From positions 496,001 through 560,000 of the forward strand of contig NZ_AWGE01000001.1 in assembly GCF_000495815.1 (NCBI RefSeq): a stretch of DNA of 64,000 bases. The letters run 5' to 3'. The stretch's first letter is position 1. Each line of letters begins with the position of its first letter. Source of the DNA: Asticcacaulis sp. AC466 (GTDB taxonomy: Bacteria > Pseudomonadota > Alphaproteobacteria > Caulobacterales > Caulobacteraceae). This document shows, piece after piece, positions 54,460-63,994 of the stretch. The notes beneath the pieces are model-generated. The model searched no databases and was not told the DNA's origin. It saw nothing but the letters and a program-made list of their open reading frames with translations. Both the position numbers and the translations under genes were made by a program.

Positions 54460-55038
54460 CTAGCTGGCCTGCGAGTCGTCTTCGGTCTCAAAGCTGCCGG
54501 AACCCGCGCCGCTCTTTTTCTTGACGCCATTGACGGGCGGTTTGTGATCCTCGCTCCACCCTTCGCGGCGTTCGGGACCTTGATATTTCGGGTCCTGTCT
54601 GCGCCGGCGATCTGGGCCGAAATAGTTGCCGGTTTTGATAAAGGGCCTCGGGAAATCGACGATGGCGACGATCTTGCGGCGCAATTCGATGGCTGTAATC
54701 GGCTTGCAGCAAAATTCATTGGCACCGGCATCGCGCGCAGCCGTTACCTTTGACCGCTCGGAGTGGGCGGTAAGCATGACGATCGGGACGTAACGGTTCG
54801 GGCTGTCGGACGAATTGCGAACCAGCTGAACGAATTCGACCCCGTCCAGGACCTCCATCTGGTAATCGGTAATACAGATATCGATGGAGTCGTGCTTCAG
54901 ACGGTGGAAGGCTTCGGTAGCGTCCTTGGCTTCGAATATATGCACCGCGCCAAATCCGCGCAGGATCGTTTTGACAATATTGATCATGTGGGCGTTGTCG
55001 TCCACAACCAGGAACCTGACGCGTTCGAGGCCTGCCAA
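54460..55038 (-). CDS. Single-domain response regulator with basic tail
   Basis: This is a 192-residue protein. A CheY-like receiver covers residues 1-125, with VVDDN at residues 11-15, phospho-acceptor Asp58 in ICITDYQM, and Lys in CCKPI. The C-terminal 65 residues (FGPDRRRRQDPKYQGPERREGW) carry basic FxGPDRRR-type motifs but no known output domain. The start is TTG 55038, supported by GGAGA 7 bases upstream. It lies upstream of pleC on the same strand and could be a phosphotransfer partner, though that is only positional. Confidence 0.88.
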   Translation of the reverse strand: MAGLERVRFLVVDDNAHMINIVKTILRGFGAVHIFEAKDATEAFHRLKHDSIDICITDYQMEVLDGVEFVQLVRNSSDSPNRYVPIVMLTAHSERSKVTAARDAGANEFCCKPITAIELRRKIVAIVDFPRPFIKTGNYFGPDRRRRQDPKYQGPERREGWSEDHKPPVNGVKKKSGAGSGSFETEDDSQAS

Positions 55039-55129
55039 TTTATCGTCTCCGGGAAAGCCGTACGTTACGGCACAGACTGTGCCGAAACGTCAGCTTATCC
55101 GCCGAAAGCTTCGGAGAGGTTAATGCGTA

Positions 55130-57754
55130 TTAGCCGTGTTCTTCCGCCAGCGCCTTAGCCGCCAATTCCAAGACGTTTTTTGACAGATTGGGCGCGGTAG
55201 CAATGGTCTGAAGCGCTGTCTGCATGTCTTCGCGATAGGGTGACGTATAGAAGCGGTAGCGGCTCAGCGGTTCGACCAGTCGGGCCGCCGTCATGGGGTT
55301 GAAGGCATCTACGGCCAGGATTTGCTCGACCAGGAACTGATATCCGCCGCCACCGGGCGAATGGAAAACGCTCTGGTTGTTGGCAAACCCCTGAACCAGG
55401 GCGCGCCAGCGATTGGGTGTCTTGGCGTCGAAATCGGGGTGTCGGCTCAAGGCGCGCACGCGACCCAGGGTGTCGGGGTGCGCGGCGGCAGCCTGAAGCG
55501 AAAACCATTTATCGATGACCAAGGGTTCGTTGCGGAATCTGTCATAGAAGGTGTCGAGCGCGTTCTTGTAAGGCGTGCCCTGTACATATGTCAGTGCCAA
55601 CAGGCCGCCGACCATATCGGTCATATTGGTCGCGCGGTTAAAATGACTTTCAGCCAAGGCGATCAAATTGTCTTTGTTTGCGGCATTATTGTACCCGGAC
55701 AACATGAGATCCAACAGCGCGTTGCGGAAGGCGCGCCGCCCAGCCGATACGGAATCCGGGCTGAACGTATTCGGGGCCGGGATAGCATCGTAAAGGTCGC
55801 ATAAGGTATCGAACAGACGCGCCGACAGAGCGGATTTTAGATTGTTCCTATTTTTGTGAATAAATGCCGGATCGATCGGCGACATGTGCTGTGCCAGGTC
55901 GGATTCGGTAGGTAGGCCCATGATCAGCGCCTTGAAGGCGTCGTCGAGGTTTTCGTCGCTAATACAGGCTTCTAGCCCTTGAGCAAACGCATCGATCAGG
56001 TCCGTATCCGGCCGCGCGGCCAGGATAATGCGCTTGGCCACACCCTGCGCCGACTCCCAGCGGTTGAACGAATCTGGATCGCCACGGAAGCGGGCGAACG
56101 CATCATTTCCGGATTCTTCGATGTGTAAAAGCACGGGCGCCGAAAAATGCCGAAGTACGGACAGGACAGGCGACGATTTAACCTCCGTAAGCACAATCGT
56201 CGTCTCGGCGTTACGCAGGATATACAGTGCTTCTGACGTCAGATGGCCATTGTGTCGGAACATCTGTTTATCGCCATCGCGGCTAAGCAAGCCGAAGCGG
56301 ACGGGGATGGGCACAACGGCCTTTTGAGTCTGGCCCGGCGTGGCGGGTGTCGCCTGGGCAAAGGTCAGGGTGAGGGATTGCGCGGCGGCATCATAGGTGC
56401 TGGTCGCGCGCAGTTGCGGGGTGCCGGCCTGGGTGTACCACGCCATCCATGGCGAGAAGTCCTCACCCGTGACCGCTTCAAAGGCGGCCAGAAAATCTTC
56501 GAGCGTTGCCGCCGTTCCGTCATTGGTGGCGAAATAGTGATCGAGCGCCTGACGATAGACCTGCGGGCCGACATAGGTTTTTAGCATACCGACGATTTCG
56601 GCGCCTTTTTCATAGATGGTCGCCGTGTAGAAGTTGTCGATCTTGACGTAGGACGAGGGGCGGACCGGGTGGGCCAGGGGGCCGGAATCTTCCGGAAACT
56701 GTCGGGCGCGCAAAGCCTTGACGTCCTTGATGCGTGCCACGGCATGACCGCGCTGGTCGGCGCTGAAACCCTGGTCGCGGAAGACGGTCAGGCCTTCCTT
56801 GAGGCAGAGCTGGAACCAGTCCCGGCACGTGACGCGGTTGCCCGACCAGTTGTGAAAATATTCGTGGGCGATGACGCTTTCGATGCGTTCATAGTCGGCG
56901 TCGGTTGCCGTCGTCGGGTCGGCCAGCAGCAAGGACGCATTGAAGATGTTCAAGCCCTTGTTTTCCATGGCGCCGAAGTTGAAGTCACGCACGGCGACGA
57001 TCATGAACAGGTCGAGATCGTATTCGCGACCGTACACCTCTTCGTCCCATTTCATCGACCGTTTCAAGGCATCCATGGCATAGGCGGCGCGCGCCTTCAT
57101 GCCTGTATCGACATAGATTTTCAGATCGACCGTGCGGCCCGAAGCGGTTTCGATCGTGTCTTCGTAAACGTCGAGTTCGCCGGCGACGAGGGCGAACAGG
57201 TAGCAGGGCTTGAAGAACGGATCTTCCCACAGGGCATAGTGCCTGCCTTCCGCCAGATCGCCCTTTTCCAACAAGTTGCCGTTGGACAGAAGATGCGGAA
57301 AGCCCGACCGGGGAGCGGTGATGCGCACGCGGTATTTCGACAGGCTGTCCGGGCGGTCAAGATAGTAGGTGATCTTGCGGAAGCCCTCGGCCTCGCATTG
57401 GGTGCAATAACGGCCGGAAGACATGTAAAGTCCCTCCAGCGTCTTGTTATTGAGCGGATCGATCTCGACTTCAGTTTCCAGGACGAACCGGTCCGGCACC
57501 GAGGCGATAGTAAGGGTTTCCTCCGTCACAACCGGTTCGACGGGCTGGCCATCGATTCGGATACTGATCAGCCGCAGGCGTTCCCCCATCAGCACCAGAG
57601 GCGCATCGGCGGGTCCCTGGCGCGTGACCGTCAGCCGGGCCCTTACCCGGGTTGCTTCGGGCGCCAGGTCGAACTCCAGCTCCGTTGACGGGATCAGGAA
57701 GTCAGGGGCCGTGTAGTCGCTAAGCTTGATCGGCTGGGGCGTATCGGTGCGCAT
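55130..57754 (-). CDS. pepN: Aminopeptidase N
   Basis: PepN is a cytosolic M1-family zinc metallopeptidase that removes N-terminal residues from peptides. This 874-residue protein has GAMEN in FGAMENKGLNIFN and the zinc motif HEYFH in IAHEYFHNWSGN, with the second Glu in LKEGLTVFRDQ. Ig-like and alpha-helical C-terminal domains follow. ATG 57754 gives the usual N-terminus MRTDTPQPIKLSDY; ATG 57790 would add 12 residues without a ribosome site. Confidence 0.96.
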   Translation of the reverse strand: MRTDTPQPIKLSDYTAPDFLIPSTELEFDLAPEATRVRARLTVTRQGPADAPLVLMGERLRLISIRIDGQPVEPVVTEETLTIASVPDRFVLETEVEIDPLNNKTLEGLYMSSGRYCTQCEAEGFRKITYYLDRPDSLSKYRVRITAPRSGFPHLLSNGNLLEKGDLAEGRHYALWEDPFFKPCYLFALVAGELDVYEDTIETASGRTVDLKIYVDTGMKARAAYAMDALKRSMKWDEEVYGREYDLDLFMIVAVRDFNFGAMENKGLNIFNASLLLADPTTATDADYERIESVIAHEYFHNWSGNRVTCRDWFQLCLKEGLTVFRDQGFSADQRGHAVARIKDVKALRARQFPEDSGPLAHPVRPSSYVKIDNFYTATIYEKGAEIVGMLKTYVGPQVYRQALDHYFATNDGTAATLEDFLAAFEAVTGEDFSPWMAWYTQAGTPQLRATSTYDAAAQSLTLTFAQATPATPGQTQKAVVPIPVRFGLLSRDGDKQMFRHNGHLTSEALYILRNAETTIVLTEVKSSPVLSVLRHFSAPVLLHIEESGNDAFARFRGDPDSFNRWESAQGVAKRIILAARPDTDLIDAFAQGLEACISDENLDDAFKALIMGLPTESDLAQHMSPIDPAFIHKNRNNLKSALSARLFDTLCDLYDAIPAPNTFSPDSVSAGRRAFRNALLDLMLSGYNNAANKDNLIALAESHFNRATNMTDMVGGLLALTYVQGTPYKNALDTFYDRFRNEPLVIDKWFSLQAAAAHPDTLGRVRALSRHPDFDAKTPNRWRALVQGFANNQSVFHSPGGGGYQFLVEQILAVDAFNPMTAARLVEPLSRYRFYTSPYREDMQTALQTIATAPNLSKNVLELAAKALAEEHG

Positions 57755-57860
57755 GAGGTCGTCCACAAAAATCGAGTGTCTCCCGACCATATGGGGCGTT
57801 CGCGCGGCCTGACAATATGTAAAGTGGGCAATACGAATGTCGCGCCCGGTATCCGGCGGC

Positions 57861-58415
57861 TCAGTCGGCGGCGCGGACCTTGCGTACTTCGGCGTCCGAT
57901 TCGATGTGCTGACTCAACTGCTCCGCGCGCTTGGCCAGCGCAATCAGGTCGTCGTCCAGGTCGCCGGCATTATGGCGGGCATAATCCTTCAGGGCCTTGG
58001 CCAGGGTGAGCAGGCGCGGGGCGCTGACGATCAGGCGCGCCTGCATTTCGATCAAGGCGGGGTCACGTTCGTATTCGGCGCCGGGGACACGCCAGCCGCC
58101 CCAATCGTTTTCATCGGTGACGACGATGGGATAGGTGCCGGGGAAGGGGTGGTTGCGGCTTTCGTCGGGCGACTGCCACTTATTGCGGGCGCGCATCAGG
58201 CGCCAATGGCCCAATTGCTGACTGTCCGTCTTTTCGGTGTTTTCCGGCGTCAGTTCCTCGGCGGCGAAATCGCGCCCCAGGCCGCAATCATAGGTGACGC
58301 GGACAGGTTCGTCGAAGCCCTTGACCCAAACGGGATTGACCTTGTCGATGACAGCCCAGGTTCCAACCGGCTCGACATAGACTCTCTGGTGGCGATGATA
58401 GGTCGCTTTGGCCAT
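57861..58415 (-). CDS. Conserved hypothetical protein, 184 aa
   Basis: A soluble 184-residue protein with no signal or membrane segment. The N-terminal half looks like a small beta fold (HRHQRVYVEPVGTWAVIDKVNPVWVKG, EPVRVTYDCGLGRDF). The middle has PGTYPIVVTDENDWGGWRVPGAEYERDP, and the C-terminal 60 residues are helical. I do not recognise the family. The start at ATG 58415 fits. It may share a transcript with pepN, 106 bases downstream. Confidence 0.7.
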   Translation of the reverse strand: MAKATYHRHQRVYVEPVGTWAVIDKVNPVWVKGFDEPVRVTYDCGLGRDFAAEELTPENTEKTDSQQLGHWRLMRARNKWQSPDESRNHPFPGTYPIVVTDENDWGGWRVPGAEYERDPALIEMQARLIVSAPRLLTLAKALKDYARHNAGDLDDDLIALAKRAEQLSQHIESDAEVRKVRAAD

Positions 58416-58811
58416 GACACCCTCGTGCTTTTCTAAGCAATTTTATTCCGTCTGCTCAGCATACGTGAAAAGCTTTAATAATTTCCCTCAATAAAATAAC
58501 GTCGTTATTATCGGGTGCAAGTCATTGTTTCCAATGAAACATTCGAGAATTTTGGCCGGCAGGAAATTTTATTAAATCAGACAATTGTGCGCAAATATCT
58601 GGAATCATTCAGACTATCAATTCGTCCAGTTCGGCGGCTGAAATTGTTATCTTGCGGCGCACAAAAATGGCGCTAAGCTAGCCGAAACATAACGATAAAC
58701 CGGCTTGACCCAGCATTCGCGTCGTCGGAACAAACTTGACTTCAAGTCTTTGTTTATGTGGCGGAAATGAATGGTTGCGCCGATAACGGGCACCAAAAGA
58801 GATCAACATTC
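58416..58811. other. Non-coding region upstream of ppc
   Basis: These 396 bases lie between divergent genes and hold no convincing reading frame. The stretch 58437-58700 is clearly richer in A and T than its surroundings. A perfect palindrome, ACTTGA-CT-TCAAGT, is at 58734-58747, with TTGACT inside it, so it may overlap the ppc promoter. No tRNA or riboswitch fold was recognised. Confidence 0.6.
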
Positions 58812-61487
58812 ATGACCGATACCGTCCTAGACCACGTCAAGCAACATACCGCAATGCTCGATGGCTTCCTCAGCGACGCCGTGCAGGAGTTCGGCAAGGC
58901 CGAGGTCATGTCCAAGGTCGAGGCGCTGAAGGACAAGGGCTTTGATTTCGGTACGCTCAGCGAATCCGAAGCAGCCCACGCCGCCCGCATCATGACATGC
59001 CTGTCCATGTTGTCAGTCATTTCGGAGGATGTCGGCCAGTTGGGCCGCATCGATACCTTCCAGACCTCCGACGGGTCCATGCAGCCGATCAGCCTGGCCA
59101 ATGCGGTTCAGTCGGCACGGCAGGAAGGCGTAAGCGCGGACGAGATCGACAAGACGCTCTCTGGCATTCTGGCCTCGCCGGTCTTCACCGCGCACCCGAC
59201 CGAGATGCGGCGCGCGTCGATCGTGGAGCGCGAGCACGAGATTTCGACCCTGCTCCAGGCCTATGAAAAGGCGACGACGCGACCCGAAAAGACGCAGATC
59301 GAGGACGACCTGTTCCGCGCCGTGGCCTTGTTGTGGAACACGCGCCTCAACCGGCCGGAACGTATAACCGTCCAGGACGAGATCAACAATCTGATCGGGG
59401 CGGTCAAGCGCTCGATCCTGCCGGCAATGGTCACCCTATACAATGAATGGGGCCGCGATATCCCCCATGACGGTCAGTTACCCAATGTCCTGAAACTCGG
59501 CTCCTGGATCGGCGGCGATCGCGACGGTCACCCCCATGTCGATGAGGTCACCCTGAACTATGCGTTCAAGGAACAGGCGCGCGTCGCCTTCGCCTTCTAC
59601 GTCAGCCAGATGGACAAGCTGGATTCGGAACTGACTATGTCCGATGAGGTGACGCCGGTCACCGACGCCCTGAACGATCTGGCGCGCAAGTCGCTGAATA
59701 CCGACATCCACCGCGTCGATGAGCCCTATCGCCGCGCAATCGCCCACATCAAGCATCGACTGGCGCGGACGCGGGCGCAAATCCTGGGCGAACCTGTCAC
59801 CAATGGCGCATCGGTGGCGCCGCCCTATGAAAGCTGCGACGCGTTTGCGCGCGATCTGCGGGTCATCCGCGACAGCCTGGCTGCCCACGGCGGACGCCGC
59901 CTGATCGGGCGTACGCTCAAGACGCTGATCCGCATCGCCCGGTCATGCGGTTTCCACCTGCTGGCGCTCGACCTGCGTCAAAATTCGGACGTGCACGAAC
60001 GTGTCATTGCTGAACTGTTCACCCATTCGTCGGAACTGGTCGATTATCTCGGCATGTCGGAAAGCGAGCGCTGCTCCTTGCTGTTCGCCGAACTGGCCAA
60101 TGACCGCGTGCTGCGCTGGGACTTCGCCAAATATTCCGACGAGACGCGCAAGGAGTTGCGTATTGTCGATGCGGCGGCCCAGATCGTGAAATCTTTCGGT
60201 CCGGAAGCCTTCGGCGCCTATGTCATTTCCAAGGCGGCTTCGGTATCGGATATCCTGGAACCGCTGGTGCTGATGAAACAGGCCGGTTTGGTGCGCGGCG
60301 GGCCTCAGCCCCACACCATGATCCGCGTCTCGCCGCTGTTTGAAACGATCGGCGACCTGGAAGCGGCGCCGGACATCATGAAAAAGTGGCTTGGCAACTT
60401 CGCCGTACGTTCCCTGATGGGCCGGCCGGCCATCCAGGAAGTGATGCTTGGCTATTCCGATTCCAACAAGGACGGCGGCTATACCTCGTCGCGCTGGTCG
60501 CTGCACAAGGCGTCGAAAGCCATCAAGGCGGTGTGCGACAAGGCGGGCGTGAAGCTGCGCCTGTTCCATGGCCGCGGCGGTTCGGTTGGCCGCGGCGGCG
60601 GTCCGTCCTTCGCTGCCATCCTGGCTCAGCCGGAGGGTACGGTCGGCGGACAGATCCGCGTCACCGAGCAGGGTGAAATGATCGCCCGCAAGTTCGGCAA
60701 TGTCATCACGGCGCACAAAACGCTCGACACCTTCGCGGCGGCCACCTTCCTGGCCACCATCCCCAAGGATACGACGCGCAAGGCGTCCGAAGATGCGCGG
60801 CTGGAAGAAAAATACAGCCCGTTGATGGACAGGCTGCACGAAAAATCCTTCGCCGCTTATCGCGGCCTGGTCTATGACGATCCTCATTTCCTCGACTTCT
60901 TCCGCACGGTCACGCCGGTCGGCGAAGTGTCGGACCTCAAGATCGGCTCGCGACCGGCGTCGCGAACCGCGTCGGGCAAGATCGAAGACCTTCGCGCCAT
61001 TCCTTGGGTGTTCGCCTGGTCGCAGTCGCGCTTCATGCTGCCGGGCTGGTATGGTTTCGCGGCAGCCGTTCGGGAGATGGAAATCGACGACGCCACGCTT
61101 CTGGAAATGATCCAGTGGGACTTCTTCGATGTTTTCATCGCCAATATGGAAATGGCCCTGGCCAAGACCGACATGGAGATCGCGCGCCTCTACGCCGATC
61201 TGGCGCGTGACCCGGAAGAGGGCGACCGTATATACGCCACCATCAAATCGGAATTCGACGACACGGTGGCGCTCATCCTGCGTATCCGCAACGCCAAATA
61301 CCTGCTGTCTACGCATGAACGCCTGCGTAACCAGATCGAGCGGGCCAACCCGCTGCTGAACAGCCTGAATCGTTTGCAGGTTTATCTTCTGGGCGTCCGC
61401 CGTCATGGCAACCGGCACAAGTTGGTGCAGCTGGCGATGCAACTGACGGTCAACGGTATCGCCAGCGCGCTACGCAATACCGGCTGA
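58812..61487 (+). CDS. ppc: Phosphoenolpyruvate carboxylase
   Basis: This enzyme makes oxaloacetate from phosphoenolpyruvate and bicarbonate and refills the TCA cycle. It is an 891-residue protein. The catalytic His is in VFTAHPTEMRR near residue 138. The active-site segments LGYSDSNKDGGYTSSRW (near 555) and FHGRGGSVGRGGGPS (near 588) are complete. The C-terminus ends in NGIASALRNTG. ATG 58812 follows family length; the frame to 58758 is unsupported. It is upstream of zwf-pgl on the same strand but separated by 241 bases with its own promoter. Confidence 0.97.
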   Translation: MTDTVLDHVKQHTAMLDGFLSDAVQEFGKAEVMSKVEALKDKGFDFGTLSESEAAHAARIMTCLSMLSVISEDVGQLGRIDTFQTSDGSMQPISLANAVQSARQEGVSADEIDKTLSGILASPVFTAHPTEMRRASIVEREHEISTLLQAYEKATTRPEKTQIEDDLFRAVALLWNTRLNRPERITVQDEINNLIGAVKRSILPAMVTLYNEWGRDIPHDGQLPNVLKLGSWIGGDRDGHPHVDEVTLNYAFKEQARVAFAFYVSQMDKLDSELTMSDEVTPVTDALNDLARKSLNTDIHRVDEPYRRAIAHIKHRLARTRAQILGEPVTNGASVAPPYESCDAFARDLRVIRDSLAAHGGRRLIGRTLKTLIRIARSCGFHLLALDLRQNSDVHERVIAELFTHSSELVDYLGMSESERCSLLFAELANDRVLRWDFAKYSDETRKELRIVDAAAQIVKSFGPEAFGAYVISKAASVSDILEPLVLMKQAGLVRGGPQPHTMIRVSPLFETIGDLEAAPDIMKKWLGNFAVRSLMGRPAIQEVMLGYSDSNKDGGYTSSRWSLHKASKAIKAVCDKAGVKLRLFHGRGGSVGRGGGPSFAAILAQPEGTVGGQIRVTEQGEMIARKFGNVITAHKTLDTFAAATFLATIPKDTTRKASEDARLEEKYSPLMDRLHEKSFAAYRGLVYDDPHFLDFFRTVTPVGEVSDLKIGSRPASRTASGKIEDLRAIPWVFAWSQSRFMLPGWYGFAAAVREMEIDDATLLEMIQWDFFDVFIANMEMALAKTDMEIARLYADLARDPEEGDRIYATIKSEFDDTVALILRIRNAKYLLSTHERLRNQIERANPLLNSLNRLQVYLLGVRRHGNRHKLVQLAMQLTVNGIASALRNTG

Positions 61488-61633
61488 CAACCTCTCCGGC
61501 ACGGGGGGAAACGGACCTATATGCGTCGTTGACGGATGTTTGATCGGTGCGTTTCCACCTTGTGCCCATAGGGCCGCATGTCCTATATGACGCGGGTGGG
61601 TCAGGCATTTGCGCCACCCGTTGACTTTCATGG

Positions 61634-61662
61634 TTGACCTCCCGAAAAACTGGGTTTATGAC
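61634..61662 (+). promoter_or_regulatory. zwf promoter TTGACC-N17-TATGAC
   Basis: A near-consensus -35 (61634-61639) and -10 (61657-61662) lie 17 bases apart. Transcription would start near 61669 and give a leader of about 60 bases that includes a GCCCC/GGGGC hairpin at 61681-61698. Confidence 0.65.
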
Positions 61663-61672
61663 AACGCTGTCA
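61659..61672. promoter_or_regulatory. LacI-type operator TGACAACGCTGTCA in the zwf promoter
   Basis: A palindrome with one mismatch overlaps the -10 and start site of zwf. It matches the perfect site at 17555-17568 in 13 of 14 bases. The position is typical of a repressor site. Confidence 0.7.
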
Positions 61673-61728
61673 TGACTTAAGCCCCGTTGATAAGGGGCAG
61701 GGTCACAGGTTCGGAACGAAAAGGTCTC

Positions 61729-63216
61729 ATGTCGGTATCTTCTGCAGGTAATGGCGCGCGCCAACAGGTATTTGTTCTGGTTGGCGGTACTGGCGATCTC
61801 GCCATGCGCATGTTGTGGCCTTCGCTGGCCATGCTCGATCAGGACGGGTTCCTGTCCGACGATCTGCGCATCATTTCGGTCGCGCGCGAAGATTGCGGCA
61901 CGGAGGTCTGCGTTGATCGCATCGGCACCGCTGTCACCAAGCGGATCGGGGATGCGCTGGAGCCGGATACCCTGGCGCGTTTGCGCAAGCGCATTGTCCA
62001 CGTCGCGCTTGATGCCGCCCATGACGATTGGGGCGCCAAGCTGAAGGCTGAGCTGGGCGATATCGACCGTCTGGACATCGTTTATTTCCTGTCGGTGTCG
62101 CCGTCGTTGTTCAAGCCAATCTGCGAGCACATCGAACGCGCGGGCCTCAATAAGGCGCCGAACCGCGTCATTATCGAAAAGCCGATCGGCCGCGACCTGG
62201 CGACGTCCAAGATCATCAACGATTCCGTGGCTCACGCCTTCGATGAAGCGCGTACCTTCCGTATCGATCACTATCTCGGTAAGGAAACGGTCCAGAACCT
62301 GATTGCCCTGCGCTTCGGCAACATCGTGTTCGAACCGCTGTGGAATGCCCAGTCGATCGACCACATCCAGATCACTATCGCCGAAACGGTCGGCGTTGGC
62401 GAACGCCTTGGCTATTACGACGAATACGGCGCCATCCGCGACATGCTGCAAAACCACCTGCTGCAATTGCTGTGCCTGCTGGCCATGGAGCCGCCGGCGG
62501 CCCTTTCGTCCGACGCCCTGCGCGATGAAAAGGTCAAGGTGTTGAAATCGCTCAAGCCGATCACCGCCGAAAACGTCCTGACGCATACGGCGCGCGGCCA
62601 GTACGGCCCGGGCTTCGCCGATGGTCATCCGGTGGCAGGGTACGAAGCGGAAAAAGGGTCTCCGTCGAATACCGAAACCTTCGTCGCCATCAAGGCGGAA
62701 ATTGCCAACTGGCGGTGGGCTGGTACACCGATCTACATGCGTACGGGCAAGTGTCTGCCGTCACGGTCAACCGAGATCGTCGTTCAGTTCAAGCCGCTGC
62801 CGCACTCAATCTTCGGCCCCGAAGCGGTGGCGAATCGTCTGCTGATCCGGTTGCAGCCGGATGAAGATATTTCCCTGACCCTGATGAACAAGGCGCCGGG
62901 GCTGACGGCCGAAGGCATGCATCTGCAATCGCTCGACCTGTCCCTGTCCTTGGTCAAGGCCTTCGACAGCAATGGCGATAAGCCGCCGCGCCGCCGCATC
63001 GCTTATGAGCGCCTGATCCTCGATGCGCTTAATGGCAACAACGCTCAGTTCGTGCGCCGCGACGAAGTGGAGGCCGCCTGGAACTGGGTAGATGGCATCG
63101 TCAAGGCGTGGACTGACACGCACATGAAGCCGCAAATGTACCCGGCCGGCACCTTCGGACCGGTTAGCGGTTATCGCCTGATCGAACGCGACGAAGGCCG
63201 TACCTGGAATGACTAA
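61729..63216 (+). CDS. zwf: Glucose-6-phosphate 1-dehydrogenase
   Basis: Zwf oxidises glucose 6-phosphate to 6-phosphogluconolactone with NADP+ or NAD+, the first step of the Entner-Doudoroff and pentose phosphate routes. This 495-residue protein has the dinucleotide motif VGGTGDLAMR near residue 18, IIEKPIGRDL near residue 148, and the catalytic RIDHYLGKE near residue 180. AAAGG precedes ATG 61729; the frame to 61687 is unsupported. Its 3' end overlaps pgl by eight bases. Confidence 0.97.
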   Translation: MSVSSAGNGARQQVFVLVGGTGDLAMRMLWPSLAMLDQDGFLSDDLRIISVAREDCGTEVCVDRIGTAVTKRIGDALEPDTLARLRKRIVHVALDAAHDDWGAKLKAELGDIDRLDIVYFLSVSPSLFKPICEHIERAGLNKAPNRVIIEKPIGRDLATSKIINDSVAHAFDEARTFRIDHYLGKETVQNLIALRFGNIVFEPLWNAQSIDHIQITIAETVGVGERLGYYDEYGAIRDMLQNHLLQLLCLLAMEPPAALSSDALRDEKVKVLKSLKPITAENVLTHTARGQYGPGFADGHPVAGYEAEKGSPSNTETFVAIKAEIANWRWAGTPIYMRTGKCLPSRSTEIVVQFKPLPHSIFGPEAVANRLLIRLQPDEDISLTLMNKAPGLTAEGMHLQSLDLSLSLVKAFDSNGDKPPRRRIAYERLILDALNGNNAQFVRRDEVEAAWNWVDGIVKAWTDTHMKPQMYPAGTFGPVSGYRLIERDEGRTWND

Positions 63217-63994
63217 GCTGGCCAATCATGTAACGGAAGACGTGCTGACCTGGTCCGCCCACGGTAAGACGGTCACCGTGCATTGTTTCGCATCGACCGC
63301 CGAGGCTGGCGTGCATATTTCCGGCCTGATCACCGATTCCCTGAGCCATGCCATCGATATGCGCGGTCGGGCGGTATGGATCGGATGCGGCGGCACGACG
63401 CCCCGGCCGATTTATCAGCATCTTATCTATGCCGATCTCGACTGGACACGCATTACTCTGGCCCAGGTTGATGAGCGCTTTGTGCCGACGGATGAAGCGG
63501 CGTCCAATACGCGCATGATGCGTGAGGCGCTGGCGCCCGTGCTGGCGAACAAGGCCCAGACGGGCATGGAATTCCTGACCCTGATCCAGGACATGTCTGA
63601 CGCGCAGATCTGCGCTGAAAAGGCGGAAAAGACCCTGCGCGATCTGAACGACGGCGCGGCACCGCATTTCGATTTTGCCCTGATGGGGATGGGGCCGGAT
63701 TCGCATTACGCATCGATCTTCCCCAATAATCCGGTCAATGCCGAGGTTTATAGCACTGAGCGGTTAGTTCTGCCGGTCGCGCCGCACGTCGATGGCTCGG
63801 AGCCGCAACTGCCGCGTATTACCCTGAGCGTGCCGGCTATCAACAATTCACGCCGCATCGTCTTCTACATTACCGGCCAGACCAAGCTGGATGTGTTGCG
63901 GACGGCGTCGCAAAATACCGACCCGTACGCATCGCCGATCGGCGCGTTCATCGCGCAATGTCCGGTCGATATCGATTTTGTGTGGGCGGCTTGA
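63209..63994 (+). CDS. pgl: 6-phosphogluconolactonase
   Basis: Pgl hydrolyses 6-phosphogluconolactone to 6-phosphogluconate. This 261-residue protein has a phosphate-binding VWIGCGGTTPRPIY segment near residue 56, TLAQVDERFVP near residue 85, and the family motif FDFALMGMGPDSHYASIFP near residue 155. ATG 63209 lies inside the zwf coding end, so the two are co-translated. A GAGGA just after the stop suggests a further operon gene beyond the window; edd is the expected neighbour. Confidence 0.95.
   Translation: MTKLANHVTEDVLTWSAHGKTVTVHCFASTAEAGVHISGLITDSLSHAIDMRGRAVWIGCGGTTPRPIYQHLIYADLDWTRITLAQVDERFVPTDEAASNTRMMREALAPVLANKAQTGMEFLTLIQDMSDAQICAEKAEKTLRDLNDGAAPHFDFALMGMGPDSHYASIFPNNPVNAEVYSTERLVLPVAPHVDGSEPQLPRITLSVPAINNSRRIVFYITGQTKLDVLRTASQNTDPYASPIGAFIAQCPVDIDFVWAA

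Noticed and set aside
59943-61442. 499-residue minus-strand open frame opposite ppc
   Set aside because: It is entirely inside ppc, whose active-site motifs are complete; the protein is Arg/His/Gln-rich as expected for an antisense shadow.
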